A stretch of 64,000 nucleotides of DNA, taken from Bryobacterales bacterium (lineage in GTDB: Bacteria > Acidobacteriota > Terriglobia > Bryobacterales > Bryobacteraceae). Numbering within the stretch: position 1 is the stretch's first letter; each line of letters opens with the position of its first letter. The notes below the pieces were generated by a model. That model worked only from the letters and a program-made list of their open reading frames with translations. It searched no databases and was not told the origin of the DNA. Shown here one piece after another: positions 26,328 through 37,120 of this stretch. The stretch is from the NCBI GenBank assembly GCA_016721425.1, contig JADKID010000011.1:310001-374000 (forward strand). The letters are read 5' to 3'. The position numbers and the translations under genes were made by a program.

Positions 26328-26999
26328 ATGAAATTCGGCGTCGTCGTTTTTCCTGGCAGCAACTGCGATCACGACGCCTGGTACGCCACGGGTACAAACC
26401 TGGGCCAACAGGCGGAGTTTCTCTGGCACAGCGACACGGACCTGAAGGGGTCCGATTGCGTCATCCTGCCAGGCGGTTTTTCCTACGGCGATTATCTGCG
26501 CTGCGGCGCGATTGCGAAGTTTTCGCCCATCCTGGGCGCGGTGAAGAAGTTCGCCGCCGATGGCGGGCTGGTGCTGGGCATCTGCAACGGTTTTCAGATC
26601 CTGACTGAAAGCGGATTGCTGCCGGGCGCGCTGGTTCGCAACCGTGGGCTGAAGTTCATCTGCAAGCCGGTGGGGCTGGTTGCCGGCACCACCAGGTCCG
26701 CCTTTACCCACGCGATTCCCGAGGGCAAAAAGCTGATGATTCCGATCGCGCACGGCGAAGGCTGCTACACGGCCGACGAGCGCGTCATGGACGAGCTGGA
26801 AGCCGAGGGCCGCGTGGCGTTCCGTTATACCGAGAACCCGAACGGCTCGCTGCGCGATATCGCCGGCGTGCTGAATGCGCAGCGCAACGTGATGGGCATG
26901 ATGCCGCATCCGGAGCGGGCGACTGATCCGCTGATGGGATCGGTGGACGGGCTCGGCGTGTTCCAATCCCTCATCCAATCGTTCGCCCTCCATAAATAA
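26328..26999 (+). CDS. purQ: Phosphoribosylformylglycinamidine synthase glutaminase subunit
   Basis: 223 residues; a class I glutamine amidotransferase supplying ammonia to PurL in purine synthesis. [13 protein letters not shown] start, oxyanion region [15 protein letters not shown], nucleophile Cys in GICNGFQIL and His/Glu of the triad in MPHPERA. Four bases before purL. Confidence 0.95.
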   Translation: MKFGVVVFPGSNCDHDAWYATGTNLGQQAEFLWHSDTDLKGSDCVILPGGFSYGDYLRCGAIAKFSPILGAVKKFAADGGLVLGICNGFQILTESGLLPGALVRNRGLKFICKPVGLVAGTTRSAFTHAIPEGKKLMIPIAHGEGCYTADERVMDELEAEGRVAFRYTENPNGSLRDIAGVLNAQRNVMGMMPHPERATDPLMGSVDGLGVFQSLIQSFALHK

Positions 27000-27003
27000 A
27001 ACA

Positions 27004-29224
<2,221 letters not shown>

Positions 29225-29244
<20 letters not shown>

Positions 29245-30671
29245 AGATTGCGTCGACGAGCCATTCGATAAGCTGCACGAAGAGTGCGGCATCTTCGCGA
29301 TCTACGGGCACCCGGAGGCGGCCAATTTGGCGCATCTGGGGCTGCATGCGCTGCAACACAGGGGCCAGGAGAGCGCCGGCATCGCGTCCAGCGACGGCAA
29401 GGAAGTGCACTGTCACAAGTCGATGGGTCACGTGGCGGAGATCTTCACGGCCACGGCGTTGAACAGCCTGCCGGGGTACATGGCGATCGGGCATACGCGG
29501 TATTCGACGGCGGGCGATACGGCGCTGTTGAACGCGCAGCCGTTTTCGGTGGCGTGCAACAAGGGTCCGATTGCGGTGGCGCACAACGGCAATATCACGA
29601 ACGCGGCCGAGGTGCGGGCCTATCTGGAGGAGCAGGGCTCCATCTTCCAGGCGACGAGCGATACGGAAGTGATCCTGCACCTGATGGCGCGCAGCAATCA
29701 GAAGTCGCCTTCGGCGGCGTTGCGCGAGGCGCTGCTGGCGATCGACGGGGCGTTTTCGCTGGTGGTGATGTCGCAGGACCGGATATTGGTGGCGCGCGAT
29801 CCGCACGGGTTCCGCCCGCTGGCGATCGGACGGATGAATCTGCGCACGGGGCCGGTGTATGTGTTTGCTTCCGAGACGTGCGCCTTTGATCTGATTGACG
29901 CGCAGTATATTGGCGACGTGGAGCCGGGCGAGCTGGTGATGGCTGGGCCGGAAGGGTTGACGCGCGAGTTTTACACGGTGCCGCAGAACCGGGCGCAGTG
30001 CGTGTTTGAGCACGTCTACTTTTCGCGGCCGGACTCGATTGTGTTTGGGCGGGCGGTGCAGAATTCGCGGGAAGCGATGGGCCGTTTGTTATCGACGGAG
30101 ATGCCGGTGGCCGCCGACGTGGTGGTGCCGATCCCGGATTCCGGGGTGGCGGCGGCGCTGGGCTACTCCCACGCGTCGGGCATTCCCGTTTGCGCACGGG
30201 CTGATCCGCAATCACTATGTGGGCCGGACGTTCATCGAGCCGTCGCAGGCGATCCGCGACTTTGGCGTGAGGCTGAAGCTGAATCCGGTGCGGGAGATTT
30301 TGAAGGGCAAGAGCGTGGTGCTGGTGGACGACTCGCTGGTGCGCGGGACCACTTCGCAGAAGATCGTGCGCATGGTGCGGAATGCGGGGGCGAGGGAAGT
30401 GCACGTGCGGATTTCGTGCCCGCCGACGATGTCGCCGTGCTTCTACGGCGTGGACACGCCGACCAAGCGGGAGCTGATTGCGGCCAATCAATCGATGGAA
30501 GAGATCCGGCAGTTTATCGGGTGCGACACGCTGGCGTATCTGTCGCTCGAAAATCTGAGCAAGGCCGTGGTGGATGACAACGAGAGCTACTGCTATGCGT
30601 GCTACACGGGGCGCTATCCGACGGAGCTGGTGAACATCGAGGAGCTGATGACCTCGCGGCCGAAGCGCTAA
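29225..30671 (+). CDS. purF: Amidophosphoribosyltransferase, frameshifted
   Basis: First enzyme of purine synthesis. The frame from 29225 encodes a short propeptide, the Ntn-type nucleophile in [20 protein letters not shown] and GHTRYSTAG, and runs well until SHASGIP. There an extra C in the CCC run 30185-30187 shifts the frame: [10 protein letters not shown] replaces the expected [10 protein letters not shown]. The rest continues in the +1 frame from 30186: [13 protein letters not shown], the PRPP loop [13 protein letters not shown], iron-sulfur cysteines in SCPPTMSPC and SYCYACYTG, ending PKR with TAA at 30669-30671. Both halves are well conserved, so a sequencing or assembly indel is the likeliest cause. 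Confidence 0.9.
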
Positions 30672-31849
30672 TGGCGCGGGTGGCCGAGTCCGCGCTGGCG
30701 GTGCCGCACTCGCGGATCCGCGACATTGCCGACATCGCGATGGCGATGGGCGAGGGCGTGCTGCGGATGCACTTTGGGGAATCCAACCTGCCGACGCCGG
30801 CATTCATTCAGGAGGCCGCACAGCGCGCGCTGCGGGACGGCTACACCTACTACACAGAGAACGCCGGGCTGCCCTCGTTGCGGCGTGCGATTGCGGATCA
30901 CTATGGCGCACGGCACGGCGTGGAGATTGACCCGGCGGGCGAGGTGGTGGTGACGGCGTCGGGCGTGCAGGCGTTGAACGTGGGGATGCGGTGCGTGCTG
31001 GACGCGGGCGATGAGGCGATGGTGCTGACGCCGGCGTGGCAGAACCAGATGTCGATTCCGCGGATGTTCCACGCGAGTGTGAAGATGGTGCCGCTGGCGT
31101 TGCGGGGTGGCGGGTATCGGGTGGATTTCGATGCGATGGAGGCGGCAGTGGGGCCGCGGACGCGGCTGTTGATCTATACGTCGCCATCGAATCCGCTGGG
31201 GTGGGTGGCGACGATAGAGGAGCAGCAGGGGTTGCTGGAGTTTGCGCGGCGGCACGGGTTGTGGCTGCTGGCCGATGAGGTGTATGAGCGGCTGTGGTAT
31301 CCGGAGGGGGGCGAACTGGGGCAACCCGTGCCGTCGATCCTGCGGGTGTGCGGGCGGGAGGACGCGGTGCTGGTGGTGCAATCGTTCTCGAAGAGCTACT
31401 GCATGACGGGGTGGCGGGTGGGTTGGATTGTGGCGCGGCGGGATCTGGCGGACCGGGCGACGAAGCTGAACGAGTTCATCATTTCCAGCGCGCCGGCGTT
31501 TGCGCAGCGGGCGGGGGAGACGGCTTTGGCTGAAGGCGAAGGTGTGATTGCCGGGATGCTGGCGGCGTACCGGGGGAACCGGGATTTCTGCGTGGAGGCG
31601 TTGGGGCGGATGCCGGGGGTGACGGTGCCGCGGGCGGAGGGGGCGTTTTATCTGTTTCCGCGGATTGCGGGGTTGCGCGATTCGTTTGGGTTCTGCGAGA
31701 GGTTGGTGCGGGAGGCGGGGTTGAGCCTGGCTCCGGGTGTGGCGTTTGGCGAGGGTGGGGAGGGGTCGATCCGGATTTGTTACGCGGTGGAGCGGGGGAT
31801 GCTGGCGGAGGCTATGGAGCGGCTGGCGGGGGGGCTTGGGAGAATGTAA
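30671..31849 (+). CDS. PLP-dependent class I/II aminotransferase
   Basis: 392 residues from the ATG sharing one base with the purF stop (TAATG). Fold type I: HFGESNLPTP start, YTYYTENAGLPSLR, TSPSNPLG with the conserved Asn, LLADEVYERL, and the PLP lysine in SFSKSYCMTGWRVGW. Aspartate/aromatic aminotransferase-like; substrate not assigned. Coding is strikingly G-rich compared with plus-strand genes at the left end of the window. Confidence 0.85.
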   Translation: MARVAESALAVPHSRIRDIADIAMAMGEGVLRMHFGESNLPTPAFIQEAAQRALRDGYTYYTENAGLPSLRRAIADHYGARHGVEIDPAGEVVVTASGVQALNVGMRCVLDAGDEAMVLTPAWQNQMSIPRMFHASVKMVPLALRGGGYRVDFDAMEAAVGPRTRLLIYTSPSNPLGWVATIEEQQGLLEFARRHGLWLLADEVYERLWYPEGGELGQPVPSILRVCGREDAVLVVQSFSKSYCMTGWRVGWIVARRDLADRATKLNEFIISSAPAFAQRAGETALAEGEGVIAGMLAAYRGNRDFCVEALGRMPGVTVPRAEGAFYLFPRIAGLRDSFGFCERLVREAGLSLAPGVAFGEGGEGSIRICYAVERGMLAEAMERLAGGLGRM

Positions 31850-31956
31850 GGCTTGGGCGGGTCCGGGGGGACCCGCGCGGGCGAGTCCACCTTCGCATGG
31901 CTTCGGCGGACAAGGGCGCCCGCCCCACGATGGGCCTCCTGTGGGACCATGCTGGA

Positions 31957-33156
31957 ATGACTAGATTGGCTCTTGCCTTCGTTGCACTGCTACTGGCCGG
32001 GCTTGACGGCTTCGGGGCGGAGCGATTCATCCGGCGGCTGGACGGCTCGAAGATTAGCGTGGCGGAGGCGGAGGCGTTTGCGCGGAAGACGCTGGCGGCG
32101 GCCGGTGTCACGGGTGCGCAGATCGTGGTGATGGATCGCGGGCAGGTGGTGTGGAGCGAGGCGTTCGGGTTGCGGCGTTTGGAGCCGCGGCTGGCGATGG
32201 AGCGGGAGACGACGATGTGGGCGGCGTCGATCACCAAGGGCGTATTCGCGACGTATGTGATGGGGTTGGTGGAACGCGGGGAGTTTCAGATCGATGTGCC
32301 GGTGGCGAAGCAACTGCCGCAGCCTTTGGATCAGTATGAGGTGTACCGGGAGACGGCGACCGAAGTGGTGAAGGATCCACGGTGGGTGGCGGTGACGCCG
32401 CGGATGCTGCTGGCGCATACATCGGGTCTGGCGAACTTCGCATTTCTGGAGCCGGACAAGAAGATGCATTTGCAGTTCCAGCCGGGCACGCAGTATCGAT
32501 ACTCCGGGGAGGGGATCAACCTGGTGCAGTTTCTGGTGGAGCAGCACAAGCAACGGCCGCTGGATCAACTGATGCAGGAGGCGCTGTTCACGCCGCTGGG
32601 CATGACGCGGACGGGGATGATTTACCGCAAGGAGTTTGCGGAGAACGTGGCGGACCGTCACGATGCCGGCGGCAAATTCCTTGCGCAGACGCGGCGGTTT
32701 CCGGCACGAGGCGCCGGGTCGATGACCACCAGCGCGGAGAATCTGGGCCGGTTTGCCTCTGCGTTGATGGCGGGCCAACTGCTCAAGGCATCGACCAGGA
32801 AAGAGATGCTCCGTCCGTTCATTCGCATCGGTACGCTGCATCAGTTCGCGCAGAAGGCGGACGAAGGAGAAGGCGCGGAAGCCAAGGCTGTGGGCCTGGC
32901 TTATGGGATGGGCTGGGGGCTGCTGACGAAGACGCGATTTGGCCCGGCGTTCTTCAAGGAAGGGCACGGCGATGGGGCGCAGAACATCATCTGCTTTCCG
33001 CGGCGGCAGGCGTGCATGATTCTATTGACGAACAGCGACAACGGCGAGCTGGCGTTCCGGCCGCTGATGGAAACGATCTGGGGGAACACGGTGACGCCGT
33101 GGGAGTGGGAGTGCTACACGCCCGGCTGCATAGAAGCTTCGCGGAAGGCGCAGTAG
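31957..33156 (+). CDS. Secreted beta-lactamase-family (class C/PBP4*-type) serine hydrolase
   Basis: 399 residues from the ATG at 31957, which begins a signal peptide (LALAFVALLLAGLDGFGA). Nucleophile S91-I-T-K94, Y182-S-G in place of YxN, LLAHTSGL, and a HGDGA triad equivalent near the C-terminus. Family members are D-alanyl-D-alanine peptidases, esterases or beta-lactamases; substrate cannot be told here. The preceding 107 bases after the aminotransferase hold no gene. Confidence 0.8.
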   Translation: MTRLALAFVALLLAGLDGFGAERFIRRLDGSKISVAEAEAFARKTLAAAGVTGAQIVVMDRGQVVWSEAFGLRRLEPRLAMERETTMWAASITKGVFATYVMGLVERGEFQIDVPVAKQLPQPLDQYEVYRETATEVVKDPRWVAVTPRMLLAHTSGLANFAFLEPDKKMHLQFQPGTQYRYSGEGINLVQFLVEQHKQRPLDQLMQEALFTPLGMTRTGMIYRKEFAENVADRHDAGGKFLAQTRRFPARGAGSMTTSAENLGRFASALMAGQLLKASTRKEMLRPFIRIGTLHQFAQKADEGEGAEAKAVGLAYGMGWGLLTKTRFGPAFFKEGHGDGAQNIICFPRRQACMILLTNSDNGELAFRPLMETIWGNTVTPWEWECYTPGCIEASRKAQ

Positions 33157-33165
33157 GGGCCGCAC

Positions 33166-33705
33166 TTATTTCGGGGGCTCGCAAGTGCAATGGAAGCAGC
33201 CGTGGGTGGCGCAGGTCCCGCAGGCCTGCTCGACACGGCCGCGCAGCGCCTTGCGGGCACGGTGGATGCGGACGGCCGCGTTTTCCGCGGTGATGCCGGC
33301 TTGGGCGGCCAGGTGGCTGAGGGGGGCGTCGTCGAGGTCGACGATCCGCAGGGCGTCGCGGTATTCCGGCTTGAGGGAATCCACCAAGGCTGAGACGCAG
33401 CCGCAGACTTCCTCCCGCGTCGGGTCGCCGGGTTCCAGGTGGTCTGGAAGCTCACGGGCCCATTGCTCGGCGGCCTTCGCCGAAGTCGATCGCGCGCGGT
33501 AGTGATCGATGACGGCATTGCGCAGGACGCGGTAGAACCAGGCCACCACTTTCTCGTCGTCCACGTCGGTGCCGCGCTCCAGACCCTTCACAAACGCCGC
33601 CTGGAGGATGTCTTCGGCCGCCTCGCGTGACTCGACGCGCCGCTCCAGAAACGCCAGGAACTCCCGATGCCCGCTTACGAGTTGCGCCACCGCTTCAGGA
33701 CTCAT
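33166..33705 (-). CDS. ECF RNA polymerase sigma factor with Cys/His-rich tail
   Basis: 179 residues. Region 2 (FLAFLERRVES ... VVAWFYRVLRNAVIDHYR) and region 4 (LKPEYRDALRIVDLDDAPLSHLAAQAGI) are clear. Two features are unusual: C101-G-C103 in the linker, and a tail with C162, C165, H168, C170, H172, C173 and C175. Metal-sensing CorE-type ECF factors are controlled through C-terminal cysteines without an anti-sigma factor, and none is encoded nearby. The divergent gene 107 bases away encodes a metallothionein-like protein, a plausible target. Confidence 0.85.
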   Translation of the reverse strand: MSPEAVAQLVSGHREFLAFLERRVESREAAEDILQAAFVKGLERGTDVDDEKVVAWFYRVLRNAVIDHYRARSTSAKAAEQWARELPDHLEPGDPTREEVCGCVSALVDSLKPEYRDALRIVDLDDAPLSHLAAQAGITAENAAVRIHRARKALRGRVEQACGTCATHGCFHCTCEPPK

Positions 33706-33770
33706 GGGGCCAGATTAACATTTCAGGAAAACACTGTAAGGTTTCGGCGGCCTCTCCGTCAGCCCCAGTG

Positions 33771-33789
33771 AAAGCGCAGAACGCGCTTT
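33771..33789. promoter_or_regulatory. Inverted repeat in the leader of the metallothionein-like gene
   Basis: AAAGCGC-AGAAC-GCGCTTT, a perfect 7-base inverted repeat with a 5-base centre, ending 23 bases before the ATG at 33813. It could be a DNA operator or a leader-RNA hairpin affecting access to the AAGGAG ribosome site at 33800-33805. Confidence 0.4.
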
Positions 33790-33812
33790 GCCAAGTACCA
33801 AGGAGAAACACC

Positions 33813-33947
33813 ATGACCAAGACGAACAACACCACCGAGAAGAACGCCGCCCCGGCCCCCTGCTCGTGCCAGTGCCCGGCCGGCGAGTGCCGCTGCCAGG
33901 AAACGAACTGCCAGTGCGGTTGCCAGGCGCCTGCCTCCGGCCGCTGA
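33813..33947 (+). CDS. Small metallothionein-like Cys-rich protein
   Basis: 44 residues, start supported by AAGGAG seven bases upstream. Its second half packs eight cysteines as CSCQC, ECRC and CQCGC (residues 17-38), the CxC-rich pattern of metal-thiolate proteins. Aromatic residues are absent. It is divergent from a Cys-tailed ECF sigma factor, suggesting metal-responsive expression. Whether it is a true bacterial metallothionein (SmtA/MymT type) cannot be settled from the sequence. Confidence 0.65.
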   Translation: MTKTNNTTEKNAAPAPCSCQCPAGECRCQETNCQCGCQAPASGR

Positions 33948-33956
33948 GCGCGAATG

Positions 33957-33980
33957 GGAGGGGCGCTGCGGCGCCCTTCC
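33957..33980 (+). terminator. Hairpin after the metallothionein-like gene
   Basis: GGAGGGGCGC-TGCG-GCGCCCTTCC forms a 10-pair stem (one G-U) beginning ten bases after the stop. No T-run follows, so termination may be imperfect. Confidence 0.45.
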
Positions 33981-34063
33981 TGCTGTGCCCGTGTTACACT
34001 TTTCAAACCGCGCCTCCCCGCAGTCTGGGTCCCGGGTGGAGGCGAAACTTCTGGGAGAGTAGC

Positions 34064-35539
34064 ATGAGCAGAACGTCCGTGGCGGCAATTGTGTTTGCTG
34101 CCTTCACCACGTTGAGCACCGCGCAAACCTTCCAGCCCGAGATCCCCAGGATCTGGGACGAGAAGGAACTGGAGCGCTTTGAGGTGCCGCTGGCGCAGCG
34201 TGACCGGTCGCCGCGCTATATGACGCCGGAGGAGTACTACAAGCTGAAGGTGCGCCCCATCTACCGCACCTACCCCGTCTACGCAACGGGGCGCGAGCCT
34301 GCCGGCTACATCGAGTCTCTCAAGCAGAAAGAGCCCGAGATTATCTTCGATGCCTCCAAACTCAAGACGAAGGAGGATTGGATTCAGGCCGGGAAGCTGG
34401 TATTCGAATCGGAGCCGTTGCTGTTTCCGCCGCCGGCCAATGGCGTCTTCTTCCCCACGCCGCTGCCGCCTTCGAAGGAGGGGATCCTGCCGGAGTTTAT
34501 CCCCGGCAATCGCTACATCATCCGGAAGAAGGGCGTGCTGGAGGTGGGCATCAACTCCTGCGCCGGCTGCCACACGCGGGTGATGCCTGATGGATCGTAC
34601 CTGCAAGGCGCGCAGGGGGTTGTCGATTTTCCGAATTCGGCCGAGGATTTGCGAAGGGCTGCCGAAATGAAGCCGGAGACGTTGCAGCGGCGGCAGAATT
34701 CGCAGTGGATCCTCTACGGCGCCCCGTGGATCGAGAGCAAAGAGCAGTTCCAGGCCGCCGTTACCAGAGACGCCATCGTTCGCCGGCTGGCCGCTGAACG
34801 CTCCGGCGTGATCGCGCGGCAGGGCACCAGCGCGACGCATCCGCCGCACATTCCGTCGCTGATCGGCATCCAGGACCGCAAGTATCTGGATTCCACGGGC
34901 CTGGTGCGGCACCGTTCCATCGGCGACCTGGCGCGCTACGCCGTCACCAACCAAGGACTGGATACGCTGGCGCACTACGGCGATTTTCAGCCCAGCACGG
35001 AAGAGACGCCCTTCAGTTCTGAGAAGGGCACGCGCTACAGCGACGAGCAGCTCTACGCATTGGGCCTGTACCTTTATTCGCTGAAGCCTCCGCCGAACCC
35101 GAACCCGGTGGACGACCGCGCCCGCCGCGGCCAGCGGATCTTCCAGCAGCAGGGCTGCGCGACGTGCCATACGCCGCCGCTGTACACGAACAACAAGCTG
35201 ACGCCGGCGCTGGGCTTCCGCGTCCCGGAGGATCTGCGCCAGACGGACGATATTCTCAACATTTCCGTTGGCACGGATCCCACGCTGGCGCTGAAGACGC
35301 GGCGCGGCACCGGATTCTACAAAGTGCCCTCGCTGCGCGGTGTCTGGTTTCGCAACGCGTTTGGCCACGGCGGCTGGGTGGACACGCTGGAGGAGTGGTT
35401 TGACGCCGCCCGGTTGAAAGAGGGCTTTGTGCCGAAGGGCATCCGCGGCGTTACCGGCCCGGTACGGGGGCACGAATTCGGGTTGAAGCTTTCACCGGCG
35501 GACCGCGAGGCGCTGATCGCGTTTCTCCGAACGCTTTAA
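34064..35539 (+). CDS. Secreted diheme cytochrome c (cytochrome c peroxidase/DHOR-like)
   Basis: 491 residues. Start at the ATG after GGGAGAG; signal peptide ends TTLSTAQ. Two haem motifs: CAGCH at 166 and CATCH at 365, the second in GQRIFQQQGCATCHTPP, followed by PSLRGVWFRNAFGHGGW as in MauG/cytochrome c peroxidase-type C-termini. The order of domains fits the diheme oxidoreductases often found in acidobacteria. Periplasmic; electron donor and substrate unknown. Confidence 0.85.
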   Translation: MSRTSVAAIVFAAFTTLSTAQTFQPEIPRIWDEKELERFEVPLAQRDRSPRYMTPEEYYKLKVRPIYRTYPVYATGREPAGYIESLKQKEPEIIFDASKLKTKEDWIQAGKLVFESEPLLFPPPANGVFFPTPLPPSKEGILPEFIPGNRYIIRKKGVLEVGINSCAGCHTRVMPDGSYLQGAQGVVDFPNSAEDLRRAAEMKPETLQRRQNSQWILYGAPWIESKEQFQAAVTRDAIVRRLAAERSGVIARQGTSATHPPHIPSLIGIQDRKYLDSTGLVRHRSIGDLARYAVTNQGLDTLAHYGDFQPSTEETPFSSEKGTRYSDEQLYALGLYLYSLKPPPNPNPVDDRARRGQRIFQQQGCATCHTPPLYTNNKLTPALGFRVPEDLRQTDDILNISVGTDPTLALKTRRGTGFYKVPSLRGVWFRNAFGHGGWVDTLEEWFDAARLKEGFVPKGIRGVTGPVRGHEFGLKLSPADREALIAFLRTL

Positions 35540-35586
35540 CATTCTTTCGGTTCCTTCGATGCCACCCGAGCGGGTAGCCTTGAGGG

Positions 35587-37110
35587 ATGGATCGACGCTC
35601 ATTTCTCGAAGGCGCGGCACTGTCGGCCTTCACCACGCTGGCCAGCGGCGCACCGACAGCCCCGTCCGATTTACGGATTGCCTACGGCGGCATCTCCATC
35701 GAGTGCAGTACGTACAGCCGGCTGCGCACGCGGATGGATGAATTCACCATCCTGCGCGGGGAGCAACTGACGGCCAGCGCGCGCTTCCAGTTTCTGAAGC
35801 GCTACCCGATGCCCTTTCTACCGACTCTGGTGGCATCGGCCACGCCCGGCGGTCCGATTGAGCGCAAGACCTACGACGCGATCAAGGAAGAATTCCTGAC
35901 GCGGGTGAAGGCGCTGCTGCCGCTGCACGGCCTCTACCTGCCGATGCACGGCGCGATGTTTGTAGATGGCATGCAGGATGCCGAGGCGGATTGGTACAAG
36001 GCCGCCCGCCAAGTGGTGGGGCCGGAGTGCCTGATCTCGGCCAGCTACGATCTGCACGGCAACATCAGCCAGCCCATCATCGATACGCTCGACATGCTCT
36101 CGGCGTTTCGCACCGCGCCGCACATTGATCGGGAAGAGACCATGCTGCGCGCCACCGATATGCTGGTGGATTGCCTGCGCAAGAAGATCCGGCCGGTGCT
36201 GATGTGGGCGCCGGTGCCGGTGCTGATGCCGGGCGAGCGGAGCAGTACGGAATGGCAGCCCGGCAAGCGGCTGTGGGCGCAGTTGCCCGCGCTCAATCGG
36301 GAGCCCGGGATTCTCGACGTCAGTATGCTGGTGGGTTATGTGTGGGCCGATGAGCCGCGCTCGACGGCGGCCGTGGTTGTCACCGGCACCGCGCCGGCCG
36401 CTCAGCGCAAGGTGGTCACCGGGTTGGCGCAGCAGTATTGGGATGCGCGCACGGAATTCCAGTTTGGGACCGAGACGTGCACGGTGGAGGAAGGCGTGCT
36501 GCGGGCGATGGCGGCGAAGACGCAGCCGGCGATTTTGGCGGACTCCGGCGACAACCCGACGGGCGGCGGCAACGGGGATCAGGCGACCGTGCTGGAGTCT
36601 CTGCTCCGGCACAAGGCGAGCAGCGTTGTCTTCGCCGGCATTGCGGATCGTCCTGCCACGGAGGCGTGCTTCCGGGCCGGCGTGGGCGCGCGCGTCTCCC
36701 TCTCCATCGGGGCCACGCTGGACCCCAAGGCCTCGCAACCGGTGAAGGCGGAAGGCGTGGTGAAGTTCCTGTTGGAGCAGCCGAATCCGGCGCGGCGTGA
36801 AGCGGTGGTGGAGATTCAGGGCGTCACGCTGGTGCTCTCCGCTTACCGGCGGCCGTATCACAACATCCAGGACTTCACGCGTTTGGGACTGGAGCCCAAG
36901 GCGTTCAAGATCATTGTCGTGAAGTCCGGCTATCTCTCGCCGGAGCTGGCGCCGATTGCGAACCCGAGCCTGATGGCGCTCTCGGACGGCGCCATCAATC
37001 AGGACATCGTGCATCTGCCGGCCAACCGGTATCGCCGCCCGAGCTATCCGTTTGTGGCGGACCTGAAGTACACACCGAAGGTTTACGGGTCAGCGCGGAA
37101 TCCACGCTGA
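35587..37110 (+). CDS. M81-family (microcystinase MlrC-like) metallopeptidase
   Basis: 507 residues. Tat-like N-terminus (DRRSFLEGAALSAF). GGISIECSTYS start of the M81 domain, LYLPMHGAM, SYDLHGNIS and HIDREETMLRATDML supply likely zinc ligands, and DNPTGGGNGD marks the MlrC C-terminal domain. MlrC hydrolyses linearised microcystin peptides, but most family members act on other, unknown substrates. A 9-base inverted repeat spans its stop codon. Confidence 0.85.
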   Translation: MDRRSFLEGAALSAFTTLASGAPTAPSDLRIAYGGISIECSTYSRLRTRMDEFTILRGEQLTASARFQFLKRYPMPFLPTLVASATPGGPIERKTYDAIKEEFLTRVKALLPLHGLYLPMHGAMFVDGMQDAEADWYKAARQVVGPECLISASYDLHGNISQPIIDTLDMLSAFRTAPHIDREETMLRATDMLVDCLRKKIRPVLMWAPVPVLMPGERSSTEWQPGKRLWAQLPALNREPGILDVSMLVGYVWADEPRSTAAVVVTGTAPAAQRKVVTGLAQQYWDARTEFQFGTETCTVEEGVLRAMAAKTQPAILADSGDNPTGGGNGDQATVLESLLRHKASSVVFAGIADRPATEACFRAGVGARVSLSIGATLDPKASQPVKAEGVVKFLLEQPNPARREAVVEIQGVTLVLSAYRRPYHNIQDFTRLGLEPKAFKIIVVKSGYLSPELAPIANPSLMALSDGAINQDIVHLPANRYRRPSYPFVADLKYTPKVYGSARNPR

Positions 37111-37113
37111 CCC
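37087..37113. terminator. Hairpin over the M81 stop, between convergent genes
   Basis: GGGTCAGCG (37087-37095) and CGCTGACCC (37105-37113) are perfect inverted repeats with a 9-base loop. Lies between two genes whose stops are ten bases apart, so a shared terminator is likely. Confidence 0.5.
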
Positions 37114-37120
37114 GCTTGAG

